A stretch of 64,000 nt of DNA from Hydrogenophilaceae bacterium (GTDB lineage Bacteria; Pseudomonadota; Gammaproteobacteria; Burkholderiales; Thiobacillaceae): positions 1-64,000 of the forward strand of contig JANJWO010000074.1 of the NCBI GenBank assembly GCA_024709485.1. Direction: 5' to 3'. Under the pieces are notes generated by a model. It saw only the letters and a program-made list of their open reading frames with translations, was not told the origin of the DNA and did no database searches. Both the position numbers and the translations under genes were made by a program. Positions 26,187 through 32,276 of this stretch are shown here, piece after piece. Position 1 is the first letter of the stretch, and the number at the start of each line of letters is the position of its first letter.

Positions 26187-26429
26187 TCAGGCAGCCTTCT
26201 TATGCTTCTGCAATTCGGGCCACACCAGCATCCAGTCACGCGGACGCAAGTCTTTGCGCGTCACTGCCCCGCCCGACTCACGCTCGATCGCCGAACAAAG
26301 CTCGGCACCGATGCGCTGGTTGATGCTGCAGGCTTTACGCAGATAACCCACGGAGGTGTCGCAGCGTTTTGCGAACGCATCCTGGTCATCTCTGGAAAGG
26401 CTGTTGAGGTAGGCGAGTAATTTGTCCAT
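26187..26429 (-). CDS. Cro-like repressor (YdaS type)
   Basis: An 80-residue protein (MDKLLAYLNSLSRDDQDAFAKRCDTSVGYLRKACSINQRIGAELCSAIERESGGAVTRKDLRPRDWMLVWPEL) that matches YdaS/Cro-like HTH proteins. It is divergent from cI and first in the leftward early operon. The predicted -10 of its promoter ends 7 nt before the ATG, so its mRNA may be leaderless or nearly so; no Shine-Dalgarno sequence is clear. It probably binds the same palindromes as CI. Confidence 0.85.
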   Translation of the reverse strand: MDKLLAYLNSLSRDDQDAFAKRCDTSVGYLRKACSINQRIGAELCSAIERESGGAVTRKDLRPRDWMLVWPELQKHKKAA

Positions 26430-26435
26430 GTGCGA

Positions 26436-26464
26436 ACATTACCCACAGGTAAACAGCATGTCAA
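26436..26464 (-). promoter_or_regulatory. Leftward early promoter (PR-like) for cro operon
   Basis: Minus strand TTGACA (plus 26,459-26,464), 17-bp spacer, TAATGT (plus 26,436-26,441). One operator overlaps the -10 and another overlaps the -35, so CI or Cro binding should block polymerase directly. Confidence 0.85.
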
Positions 26465-26492
26465 TACCTCCAGGTTATTTACCGTCAGGTAA
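26439..26492. promoter_or_regulatory. Three-site CI/Cro operator between cro and cI
   Basis: Three 14-bp palindromes of the form TTACC-N4-GGTAA: TTACCCACAGGTAA (26,439-26,452), ATACCTCCAGGTTA (26,464-26,477, one mismatch in each arm) and TTACCGTCAGGTAA (26,479-26,492). Centre spacing is 25 and 15 bp. The first two bracket the leftward promoter; the third overlaps the probable -35 of cI, as expected for autoregulation. Confidence 0.9.
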
Positions 26493-26507
26493 CGCGGCGG
26501 GGATACT
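26478..26507 (+). promoter_or_regulatory. Candidate cI promoter (PRM-like)
   Basis: TTTACC (26,478-26,483) and GATACT (26,502-26,507) with an 18-bp spacer point at cI. The -10 ends 7 nt before the cI ATG. GGGGA lies 11 nt before the start, a long spacing, so the transcript could be leaderless like lambda cI from PRM. Weak -35, partly inside an operator. Confidence 0.5.
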
Positions 26508-26514
26508 TCTATCG

Positions 26515-27195
26515 ATGGATAAATACGAACGTCGGCGCCAGCGCCTGATTGAATTAAGGGATACCGAATGCCACGGCAGCGCGGCTGCGCTTGCTCGAAA
26601 AATCGAGCGCGAGCCGTCCTACGTAACTAGGATGTTGTATCCAGAAGGCAAAGACGGGAAAAAGCGCATTGCTGATGACATGATGGAGGTTATCGAGAAT
26701 GCATTCGCCCTGCCCCGTGGTTGGCTTGATTCAACAAAAGAACGTCACGCCGAACATCATGTGATTGATGCAGAATCCGACTATGCGGCCGTTCGCCGCG
26801 TCAGATTCAAGATTTCTGCTGGTATATCCGGCTACTCAATTGAATATCTGAATGGGCATCGCGCCCCGATCTTCTTTCGCAAAGACTGGCTTAACCAACG
26901 AGGCTACAACCCAGACAAACTGGTGGCTGTCACCGTTTCAGGTGCCAGCATGGAACCCAGCCTTTTCGATGGTGACCTGGTGGTTATTAATTTGGATGAC
27001 GCAAAATTGGTGGATGGGGTGCCATATGCAGCCAATTACGAAGGCGAGGTCGTAGTAAAACGCCTCAAGCGTGATGCAGGGGAATGGTGGCTATCGTCTG
27101 ACAACCAAGACAAGAGACGGTTTCCAGACAAGCGATGCACCGACCAGGTGTTCATTATTGGGCGGATTGTTCACAAACAAAGCGAACACATATAG
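26515..27195 (+). CDS. cI: CI-type repressor with LexA/S24 peptidase domain
   Basis: The ATG at 26,515 (MDKYERRRQRLIELRD) is preferred over an upstream in-frame ATG that would place coding sequence through all three operators. The 226-residue protein has an N-terminal HTH (residues 18-60: GSAAALARKIEREPSYVTRML) and a C-terminal S24 peptidase domain with Ser145 in VSGASMEPSLFDGD and Lys182 in GEVVVKRL. Ala102-Gly103 (SAGISG) is a likely self-cleavage site. It should therefore be cleaved during the SOS response, making the prophage DNA-damage inducible. Confidence 0.93.
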   Translation: MDKYERRRQRLIELRDTECHGSAAALARKIEREPSYVTRMLYPEGKDGKKRIADDMMEVIENAFALPRGWLDSTKERHAEHHVIDAESDYAAVRRVRFKISAGISGYSIEYLNGHRAPIFFRKDWLNQRGYNPDKLVAVTVSGASMEPSLFDGDLVVINLDDAKLVDGVPYAANYEGEVVVKRLKRDAGEWWLSSDNQDKRRFPDKRCTDQVFIIGRIVHKQSEHI

Positions 27196-27197
27196 GG

Positions 27198-27803
27198 ATG
27201 CCAGACTTCCCTGCGGCGAAGGCCGGAACCAGTGTCGATCTCATCCGCGATTCGATCGAGCATGTCGTTGCCGTCTCGTTCCCGAAGTCGCGCTCGGCTG
27301 GCTACGCTGCCGCGGTGAACATCGCCCAGCAGGCTGAAAAGTACGGCGAGGCGGACATGGGCGGCATGCTGTTCCATTACGCCGCTTTTGGTCGCAGCCG
27401 TGAGCAGGTAGCGCTGGCGCTGGCAGTGGCGCGCTACCTGGAAGGCATCAAGGCGGTCCAGTTCTACGCCGGCGGGAAGCTCATCATCGAGCGGATGCGA
27501 ACCGAATCTGTGTTGGCCTGTTACCTTGAGGCCTGCGCCTGCAACGACCACCTGGCACATTGCAACAAGGTTGTCACCGCTCCATTCTCCGGCGCTGTCG
27601 TCGATAATGACCTCGGTGATCTTGACGACCTGCTGACCAAGGCCGGATACCTGTTTCCGTGCGCCTTTCTGTTGCGTTGGGGGGCTCCAGGTCTGCAACG
27701 CAACCATCCGGCGAGCCCAGAAGATCAGATTCAGGCCATGGGCGTGCGGATGGGATGTGACTGGTGCCCGAATTTCAGACCGGGCGATTTCAAGAAACTA
27801 TAG
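27198..27803 (+). CDS. Unknown protein in lysogeny-expressed region
   Basis: A 201-residue protein starting MPDFPAAKAGTSVDLIRDSI, two bp after cI, so probably co-transcribed with it in the lysogen. The mid part has AGYAAAVNIAQQAEKYGEADMGGMLFHYAAFGRSREQ, and the end has CDWCPNFRPGDFKKL. No motif tells a function. Genes placed here often give superinfection exclusion or host benefit, but that is only a positional hint. A longer start at 27,135 would overlap cI. Confidence 0.65.
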   Translation: MPDFPAAKAGTSVDLIRDSIEHVVAVSFPKSRSAGYAAAVNIAQQAEKYGEADMGGMLFHYAAFGRSREQVALALAVARYLEGIKAVQFYAGGKLIIERMRTESVLACYLEACACNDHLAHCNKVVTAPFSGAVVDNDLGDLDDLLTKAGYLFPCAFLLRWGAPGLQRNHPASPEDQIQAMGVRMGCDWCPNFRPGDFKKL

Positions 27804-27812
27804 GGGGAAGGA

Positions 27813-28235
27813 ATGAGGCGTACAGTAATAGCTTTGCTCTTGTTGGCAACCACAAACACAGCTTTTTCGGACGTCAATTCGATTAGCTTAAGCGATGAAA
27901 AAAGACTCTGGCCAATCAACGAAAAGACCCAAAAAATACCTAAGCATATTGACGCCAGAACGGGTTTCATCGACCCCAAAATAGAAGCAATCATTAACGC
28001 CGCGAACGATTATTACGAGCCTGAGGAAAGGCAACAGATAATCGATTTCTGTCGCCACGAAGCCTTTATCAAACGAACCCAACTGCTCCAAAAAACCGCT
28101 GTTGCAAAAAGGCTCAAAGACAAAAGCGATGGGTTGCTGAATGAAATGCAAGAAGAATTCCAATACTGCGCTGTCGGAATGATCAGGGCATGGATGGAAC
28201 AGGAAATACAGAAAGAAAAGGACAGCAAAAGGTAG
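27813..28235 (+). CDS. Exported protein of unknown function, AT-richer than neighbours
   Basis: A 140-residue protein with a signal peptide (MRRTVIALLLLATTNTAFSD, cleavage probably after TAFS) and a charged, helical mature part ending QKEKDSKR. GGGGAAGG lies just before the ATG. Codon use is visibly richer in A/T than in surrounding genes (many AAA, GAA, ATA, AAT codons), suggesting separate acquisition. It sits between the unknown gene after cI and a secreted nuclease. It may be a lysogenic-conversion gene. No family recognised. Confidence 0.7.
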   Translation: MRRTVIALLLLATTNTAFSDVNSISLSDEKRLWPINEKTQKIPKHIDARTGFIDPKIEAIINAANDYYEPEERQQIIDFCRHEAFIKRTQLLQKTAVAKRLKDKSDGLLNEMQEEFQYCAVGMIRAWMEQEIQKEKDSKR

Positions 28236-28237
28236 CT

Positions 28238-28732
28238 ATGGTTTTGCCAGCATCCTTGAGGCACTTATTATTTTCCCTGTTTCTCTTCCCAGCCCTCTGC
28301 TTTGCCGGGCATGAGTGCAAGATCATCGGCATAAGTGATGGCGACACAATCACCGCGCTGTGTGCTGACAACCAGCAGGTGAAAGTCCGGCTCGCAGAGA
28401 TCGACGCCCCCGAGAAGGCCCAGCCGTTCGGCGAGCGTAGCAAACAGTCCCTTTCCGACCTCTGCTTCGACCGCGAGGCAGAAATCAACCCACTGACGAC
28501 TGACCGCTACGGCCGCACCGTGGCGCGCGTGCACTGTGAAGGTGCGGATGCCAATGCCGAGCAGCTGCGCCGCGGCATGGCCTGGGTATACGACAAGTAC
28601 GTGACCGACCGCAGTCTCTACAACACGCAGGATGAGGCGAGGGTGGCACGGCGCGGATTATGGGCAGATGAAAACCCTATCCCGCCCTGGGAATGGCGCC
28701 ACTTTTCCAAATTGCGCAAAATCGCAAACTGA
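28238..28732 (+). CDS. Exported thermonuclease (SNase-like)
   Basis: The ATG at 28,238 gives 164 residues with a signal peptide (MVLPASLRHLLFSLFLFPALCFAG). The mature part has the staphylococcal nuclease pattern: IIGISDGDTITAL, VRLAEIDAPEKAQPFGERSKQSL, LTTDRYGRTVARV and AEQLRRGMAWVYDKY. The catalytic Asp, Arg and Glu of the family are present in these motifs. It would act in the periplasm or outside. It is followed by two terminators and so closes the cI-side unit. It could degrade incoming or extracellular DNA, or help phosphate scavenging. Confidence 0.9.
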   Translation: MVLPASLRHLLFSLFLFPALCFAGHECKIIGISDGDTITALCADNQQVKVRLAEIDAPEKAQPFGERSKQSLSDLCFDREAEINPLTTDRYGRTVARVHCEGADANAEQLRRGMAWVYDKYVTDRSLYNTQDEARVARRGLWADENPIPPWEWRHFSKLRKIAN

Positions 28733-28750
28733 ACCAAATGCTTGACCAGA

Positions 28751-28773
28751 AACCCGCTTAGGCGGGTTTTTTT
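28751..28773 (+). terminator. Intrinsic terminator after nuclease gene (first)
   Basis: AACCCGC, loop TTAG, GCGGGTT followed by a run of T. It ends transcription of the cI-to-nuclease unit before the rightward early promoter. Confidence 0.9.
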
Positions 28774-28784
28774 ACGCTTTACAG

Positions 28785-28810
28785 GCCCGCCCAGTGCGGG
28801 CTTTTTTTTT
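28785..28810 (+). terminator. Intrinsic terminator after nuclease gene (second)
   Basis: GCCCGC, loop CCAGT, GCGGGC then nine T. It lies 12 bp after the first terminator, making a tandem pair that insulates the CI-repressed early promoter from read-through. Confidence 0.9.
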
Positions 28811-28837
28811 CGCCCAAAAAAATTTACCCAAAATAAT

Positions 28838-28876
28838 TTACCCTTGGGTATTGACTTGTTATTTACCCATAGGTAA
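28838..28876. promoter_or_regulatory. Second CI/Cro operator pair
   Basis: TTACCCTTGGGTAT (28,838-28,851) and TTACCCATAGGTAA (28,863-28,876) repeat the TTACC-N4-GGTAA operator. Their 25-bp centre spacing equals that of the two sites at the leftward promoter, and their position relative to -35 and -10 is the same. A TTACC half-site lies at 28,824. Confidence 0.9.
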
Positions 28877-28879
28877 TCT
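28851..28879 (+). promoter_or_regulatory. Rightward early promoter (PL-like)
   Basis: TTGACT (28,851-28,856), 17-bp spacer, TAATCT (28,874-28,879). The operator TTACCCATAGGTAA covers the -10. The predicted start point is near 28,886. It drives the recombination and anti-defence operon when CI is removed. Confidence 0.88.
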
Positions 28880-28885
28880 TCTCAC

Positions 28886-28996
28886 ATGACACCCAACGAC
28901 AGGCATCGGGCCTGTAAAGCGGAGCGAGGTACGGAAGGCAGCCGCAAGTGCCGCGTCCCGGCGGGGACTGAAACACGCGAGAACAGGAGACGCGGC
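28886..28996 (+). ncRNA. Structured 5' leader of early transcript, with CRISPR-repeat-like hairpin
   Basis: From the predicted start point to the first well-supported ORF there are about 110 nt with two hairpins. The first is ACAGGC-ATCGG-GCCTGT (28,899-28,915). The second is GTCCC-GGCG-GGGAC followed directly by TGAAAC (28,955-28,974). The second ends like the 8-nt crRNA handle ACTGAAAC, and its stem is close to that of some subtype I-D/III repeats as I remember them. It may be a solitary repeat unit, an antitermination element, or simply leader structure. The stretch is also open in frame with the next gene from an ATG at 28,886, so a leaderless longer protein is possible. Confidence 0.45.
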
Positions 28997-29185
28997 ATGG
29001 CATTACCGGCAATCGAAGACCCGCATATTTTCCCGCGCACCACGCGCTGGAAGATCAGCACGATCAGACGGCGCATGGCCCAGGCGCGTGATTTCCGGCA
29101 ATACGCCGGGTATTACCAGCCGCGCGGAATCGAGATGCTGGCCTTTGCCGAGAAGCGCATCAAATCTGGCAACTGGAAGAACTGA
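28997..29185 (+). CDS. Small early phage protein, unknown
   Basis: The ATG at 28,997 follows AGGAGA by 6 nt and gives 62 residues (MALPAIEDPHIFPRTTRWKISTIRRRMAQARDFRQYAGYYQPRG). The protein is basic and helical. It is the first gene of the rightward early operon. An in-frame ATG at the transcription start (28,886) would add 37 residues with poor protein-like composition. Function unknown; early small proteins of phages often target host defences or polymerase. Confidence 0.7.
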   Translation: MALPAIEDPHIFPRTTRWKISTIRRRMAQARDFRQYAGYYQPRGIEMLAFAEKRIKSGNWKN

Positions 29186-29197
29186 CAGGAGACGAAT

Positions 29198-29476
29198 ATG
29201 GAATTTTGTTGCACTGGATGCAAGAACGCACTGCCAGGGGATTGTTCGGCACGAACGATGGCCGAAGACGGATACCTGCGCTTCCCTGAAGGCGACTGCT
29301 ACACCGTAACGGTCGGCTCCGAAGCCACCGTGCTGGAAGCCGCCAGGCAGGCCGCAGCCAGCCACCTGCACCTGGTCATCGACCGCGACGGGCAAGCCAA
29401 GCTCACCCCATACCTGCGCCCCGGCATGCAGAAGATCGCCGTGCATGCCAAGCAGGACGGAAAGGCCGCGGCATGA
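29198..29476 (+). CDS. Small early phage protein with N-terminal cysteines
   Basis: A 92-residue protein starting MEFCCTGCKNALPGDCSA, with four cysteines in the first 16 residues that could bind metal. The rest (LRFPEGDCYTVTVGSEATVLEAARQAAASHLHLVIDRDGQ) looks like a small alpha/beta domain. AGGAGA precedes the start by 6 nt. It overlaps the next gene by 4 bp. Function unknown. Confidence 0.7.
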   Translation: MEFCCTGCKNALPGDCSARTMAEDGYLRFPEGDCYTVTVGSEATVLEAARQAAASHLHLVIDRDGQAKLTPYLRPGMQKIAVHAKQDGKAAA

Positions 29477-29913
29477 GCGGCATGGCGGCAGTGATCCGCG
29501 CCGCTGCGCGTCGACAAAAAATCCTCGACGCGCTCAACTACCTGGGCGCCATGCGCCTGGCCGAACTGGCGCTGTACGTTTGCGAGAGCAAATACCAAAC
29601 CAGCATAGACCTCAACACAGCGCAGACGCGCGGTGAAGCTGTATACATCAAGGGCGGCAGAGGAAAGGCCGGCAAGTGGCACGCCGTTGCCAAGGCTGCC
29701 ACTTTCGCCGATCCGCACGAATACAAAAGCAAAGCCGCCGAGACAAAAATGCGCGAACAACAGGACAAGGCGCGCGAGCGCGCCGTGCCAGGCCTGCGCG
29801 TGGTTCGGCTGCTGGACAAGCCTGCGTCGAGAACAGACAGCGGCGGACAGGCCGTGCGCCGTGACCACGGATCACTTCAGTGCAACTTGAACGAGAGGAG
29901 CGTGCAGCTGTGA
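29473..29913 (+). CDS. Early phage protein, unknown, HTH-like N-terminus
   Basis: A 146-residue protein. The N-terminal 60 residues (RQKILDALNYLGAMRLAELALYVCESKYQTSIDLNTAQTRGEAVYIKG) resemble a small winged-helix domain. The centre is basic and helical, and the end is poorly ordered. It is coupled to both neighbours by 4-bp overlaps. Function not recognised; a regulatory role is only suggested by the HTH-like start. Confidence 0.65.
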   Translation: MSGMAAVIRAAARRQKILDALNYLGAMRLAELALYVCESKYQTSIDLNTAQTRGEAVYIKGGRGKAGKWHAVAKAATFADPHEYKSKAAETKMREQQDKARERAVPGLRVVRLLDKPASRTDSGGQAVRRDHGSLQCNLNERSVQL

Positions 29914-30065
29914 GCGAATCCAACATCGAGAACGAACCAGGCTACCAGGACGCTGGCGAGATCGGCCCGGACAACAGCGTGTTTCTGGCCTGGTGGTCTT
30001 GGGGTGCGGTCGTCGTGATTGTCATCTGTCTGGTGGTTGCCTACTCGGGAGTGCTCGCACGATGA
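29910..30065 (+). CDS. Small single-pass membrane protein
   Basis: A GTG start (GTGA overlap with the previous stop, GAGAGGAG 9 nt upstream) gives 51 residues. The first 26 residues are acidic, then AWWSWGAVVVIVICLVVAYSG spans the membrane once. It would be an inner-membrane protein with the N-terminus probably outside. Such small early membrane proteins may act in superinfection exclusion; no family is recognised. Confidence 0.65.
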   Translation: MSESNIENEPGYQDAGEIGPDNSVFLAWWSWGAVVVIVICLVVAYSGVLAR

Positions 30066-30214
30066 AACCGACCCGCATCCTCGACCCGAATTTCAAGTAC
30101 ACGCCATCCGAGAAAACAAACATCGCCAAGACCTTCGCGCGCATTCGGCGCGAGCAGGCAGAGGCAGAGAGGCAGAAAGCAACTGTCACCCAGCTCAAGC
30201 GGAGGCAGAAGTGA
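30062..30214 (+). CDS. Small basic early protein
   Basis: A 50-residue protein (MKPTRILDPNFKYTPSEKTNIAKTFARIRREQAEAERQKATVTQLKRRQK) with an ATGA overlap at its start and a GTGA overlap at its end. The N-terminal block DPNFKYTPS...TNIAKTFARIRRE is a pattern common in very small phage proteins. Basic, helical. Function unknown. Confidence 0.65.
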   Translation: MKPTRILDPNFKYTPSEKTNIAKTFARIRREQAEAERQKATVTQLKRRQK

Positions 30215-30399
30215 AAAGCCTCGGCGCGATGGTGAAGCAGCTCGCAGGCATGCTCGGCACCGACGACATGACCGAATGGGAAACGGGCTTCGTGAAAAGC
30301 GTGTACGACCAATCCGGCGAGGGAGAGGACACAACCTTCCTGACTGCAAAGCAGGTCGAGAAAGTCCAGCAACTCTACGCCAAACACTTTGGAGATTGA
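30211..30399 (+). CDS. Small early protein, unknown
   Basis: A GTG-started 62-residue protein (MKSLGAMVKQLAGMLGTDDMTEWETGFVKSVYDQSGEGEDTTFLTAKQVEKVQQLYAKHFGD). The C-terminal segment LTAKQVEKVQQLYAKHFG is common in small proteins encoded next to phage exonuclease/RecT genes. It is translationally coupled to the previous gene. Function unknown, possibly related to recombination by position. Confidence 0.68.
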   Translation: MKSLGAMVKQLAGMLGTDDMTEWETGFVKSVYDQSGEGEDTTFLTAKQVEKVQQLYAKHFGD

Positions 30400-30400
30400 A

Positions 30401-31225
30401 ATGAATGCACCTGACATCGTTGTGCCTTCCCTGACGGTGCGCGCATCGTCCTGGGCAGGACTTTTCGACTGTGCCTACAGATGGGAGGGCATCCACATCT
30501 TGGGCATGCGCAATGTCGTCGGCCTACGCGCCGCGCTCGGCACTGCAATCCACGCCGGCACCGCCGCTTTTGACACCGCGCGTATCACTGGTGCTGGCCT
30601 CACCGCGGACGACGCCGCCGGCGTCATGGTCGACAAACTGCGCGACCCCGAAAACGAGTTCGATCCTGCGCGCGACGACCTCAGCGTCAACGACGCCGAG
30701 CGTATCGGAATTGCGCTCACCGCCAAGTACTGCACCGAGTGGAGCCCTCGCTTCGAGTTCGCGGCCGTCGAAATGGAGACCAAGCCACTCGACATTGACT
30801 GCGGCGGCGGCACCATCGTGCGGCTGACCGGTACCATGGACCGCGCACGCATCCGCAAGGGTTCCAATGGCGTTGGCATTGCTGACCTGAAAAGCGGCTC
30901 GTCTGCCGTCCAGAAAGGTGCTGCCAACACCAAAGGACACGGCGCCCAAGTCGGCACCTATGAGCTGCTTTATGAGCACACCACCGGGGAACCCGTCACC
31001 GACGACGCCGAGATCATCGGTCTCAAAACCAAAGGCACGCCCGAGATCGCCACCGGCACGATCAAGAACGCCAAGCGCGTGATGGTCGGCACCGAGGACC
31101 ACCCGGGCCTGATCGAGTTCGCCGCCGAGATGTTCCGGAGCGGCCGTTTTTACCCCAACCCCAAGTCGTTGCTTTGCTCGGAAAAGTATTGCCCGCGCCA
31201 TGCGACTTGCCCTTTCCACGACTGA
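30401..31225 (+). CDS. PD-(D/E)XK exonuclease, RecB/Cas4-like with Fe-S cysteines
   Basis: The ATG at 30,401 follows GGAGA by 5 nt and gives 274 residues. The nuclease core shows LTGTMDRARI, GIADLKSGSS (D...D-x-K) and QVGTYELLYE, the pattern of RecB-family nucleases. Cysteines at FDCAYRW near the N-terminus and C..KYC....TC at the C-terminus match the four-cysteine 4Fe-4S clamp of Cas4/AddB-type enzymes. Next to RecT, it is probably the phage 5'-3' exonuclease that makes 3' single-stranded ends for annealing. Confidence 0.85.
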   Translation: MNAPDIVVPSLTVRASSWAGLFDCAYRWEGIHILGMRNVVGLRAALGTAIHAGTAAFDTARITGAGLTADDAAGVMVDKLRDPENEFDPARDDLSVNDAERIGIALTAKYCTEWSPRFEFAAVEMETKPLDIDCGGGTIVRLTGTMDRARIRKGSNGVGIADLKSGSSAVQKGAANTKGHGAQVGTYELLYEHTTGEPVTDDAEIIGLKTKGTPEIATGTIKNAKRVMVGTEDHPGLIEFAAEMFRSGRFYPNPKSLLCSEKYCPRHATCPFHD

Positions 31226-31244
31226 CCACAGGAGACAAACAGTC

Positions 31245-32264
31245 ATGAATGCACCTACTCAACTGCGCGACCTCAAGAAAACCGCTGTGAGCGTTGCCGC
31301 AGACGCTGGAATTGGCAACGTCAAGGCGTTCTTCGAGAGCCAGAAATCAACCCTGGCAGCCGTACTGCCGAAGCACGTGCCGGCAGATCGCATGCTGAAA
31401 ATCGCCCTGGGCGCCCTGCGCACCACGCCCAAACTCATGCAGGCACGCACCGACACCCTGCTGGGCGCCATCATCCAGTGCGCCCAGCTGGGACTTGAGC
31501 CCAACACCCCGCTCGGCCATGCCTACCTGATCCCCTTCGAGAATCGAAACAAAGGCGTGACCGAAGTCCAGATCGTCTTCGGCTACAAGGGACTGATTGA
31601 CCTGGCGCGCCGTAGCGGCCAGATCGTCAGTATCGCCGCACACGAGGTCCGTCAGAACGACCACTTCGAGTACGAATACGGCCTTGAGGAAAAGCTGGTT
31701 CATCGTCCCGCCATGGGAGATCGCGGCGAGGTTATCGCCTTCTACGCAGTCGCCAAGCTGGTCGGCGGTGGCTACGCCTTCGAGGTCATGAGCTTGGCGG
31801 ACATCATTGCCATCCGCGATGCATCGCAGGGCTGGAAACAAGCCGTCAGGTATCAGAAAGAAGCGCAGTCTCCGTGGGGGGCGCACTTCGTTGAAATGGG
31901 CCGCAAGACGGTTCTGCGCCGCCTGTTCAAGTTCCTGCCGGTCAGCATCGAGATAGCCACTGCCGCGGCGCTTGACGATAAGGCGGCTGCCGGTGAAACC
32001 CAGGGTGCGTTCGAAGATGTCCTGCAGGGCGACTACACCGTAGTGGATGGCGATGGCGGCACAGCAACCGGTGAGCAGGGCGGTGATCCCCAGCCCCCGG
32101 CGGCAACTGACGGGCAACAGGGACTCTCGGAAGACAGCAAGGGCTTCGTTGAAGAAATGGGCGGGGCCGAAGCCGGCGCACCGGCTGCCACTGCTGCACC
32201 AGCCGAGCAAGCCGCTCCTACCGGCGGCCGTCAACGTACTCGCGGCAGCATGAACATCGAGTAA
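31245..32264 (+). CDS. recT: RecT single-strand annealing protein
   Basis: The ATG at 31,245 has AGGAG 10 nt upstream and gives 339 residues. The RecT domain runs to about residue 235 with FFESQKSTLAAVLPKHVPADRMLKIAL, QCAQLGLEPNTPLGHAYLIPFENR and VQIVFGYKGLIDLARRSGQI. The C-terminal 90 residues are acidic and low complexity, like the tails that bind SSB or regulate annealing. It works with the exonuclease upstream in recombination-dependent replication. Confidence 0.95.
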   Translation: MNAPTQLRDLKKTAVSVAADAGIGNVKAFFESQKSTLAAVLPKHVPADRMLKIALGALRTTPKLMQARTDTLLGAIIQCAQLGLEPNTPLGHAYLIPFENRNKGVTEVQIVFGYKGLIDLARRSGQIVSIAAHEVRQNDHFEYEYGLEEKLVHRPAMGDRGEVIAFYAVAKLVGGGYAFEVMSLADIIAIRDASQGWKQAVRYQKEAQSPWGAHFVEMGRKTVLRRLFKFLPVSIEIATAAALDDKAAAGETQGAFEDVLQGDYTVVDGDGGTATGEQGGDPQPPAATDGQQGLSEDSKGFVEEMGGAEAGAPAATAAPAEQAAPTGGRQRTRGSMNIE

Positions 32265-32276
32265 TTCGAGCGCGCC

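Noticed and set aside
27135..27803. Longer start for the gene after cI
   Set aside because: The extra 21 residues overlap cI in another frame and look non-protein-like; the ATG at 27,198 directly after cI is preferred.
28886..29185. CRISPR array near the repeat-like hairpin
   Set aside because: Only a single repeat-like unit is present and no second copy or spacer follows, so it is not an array.
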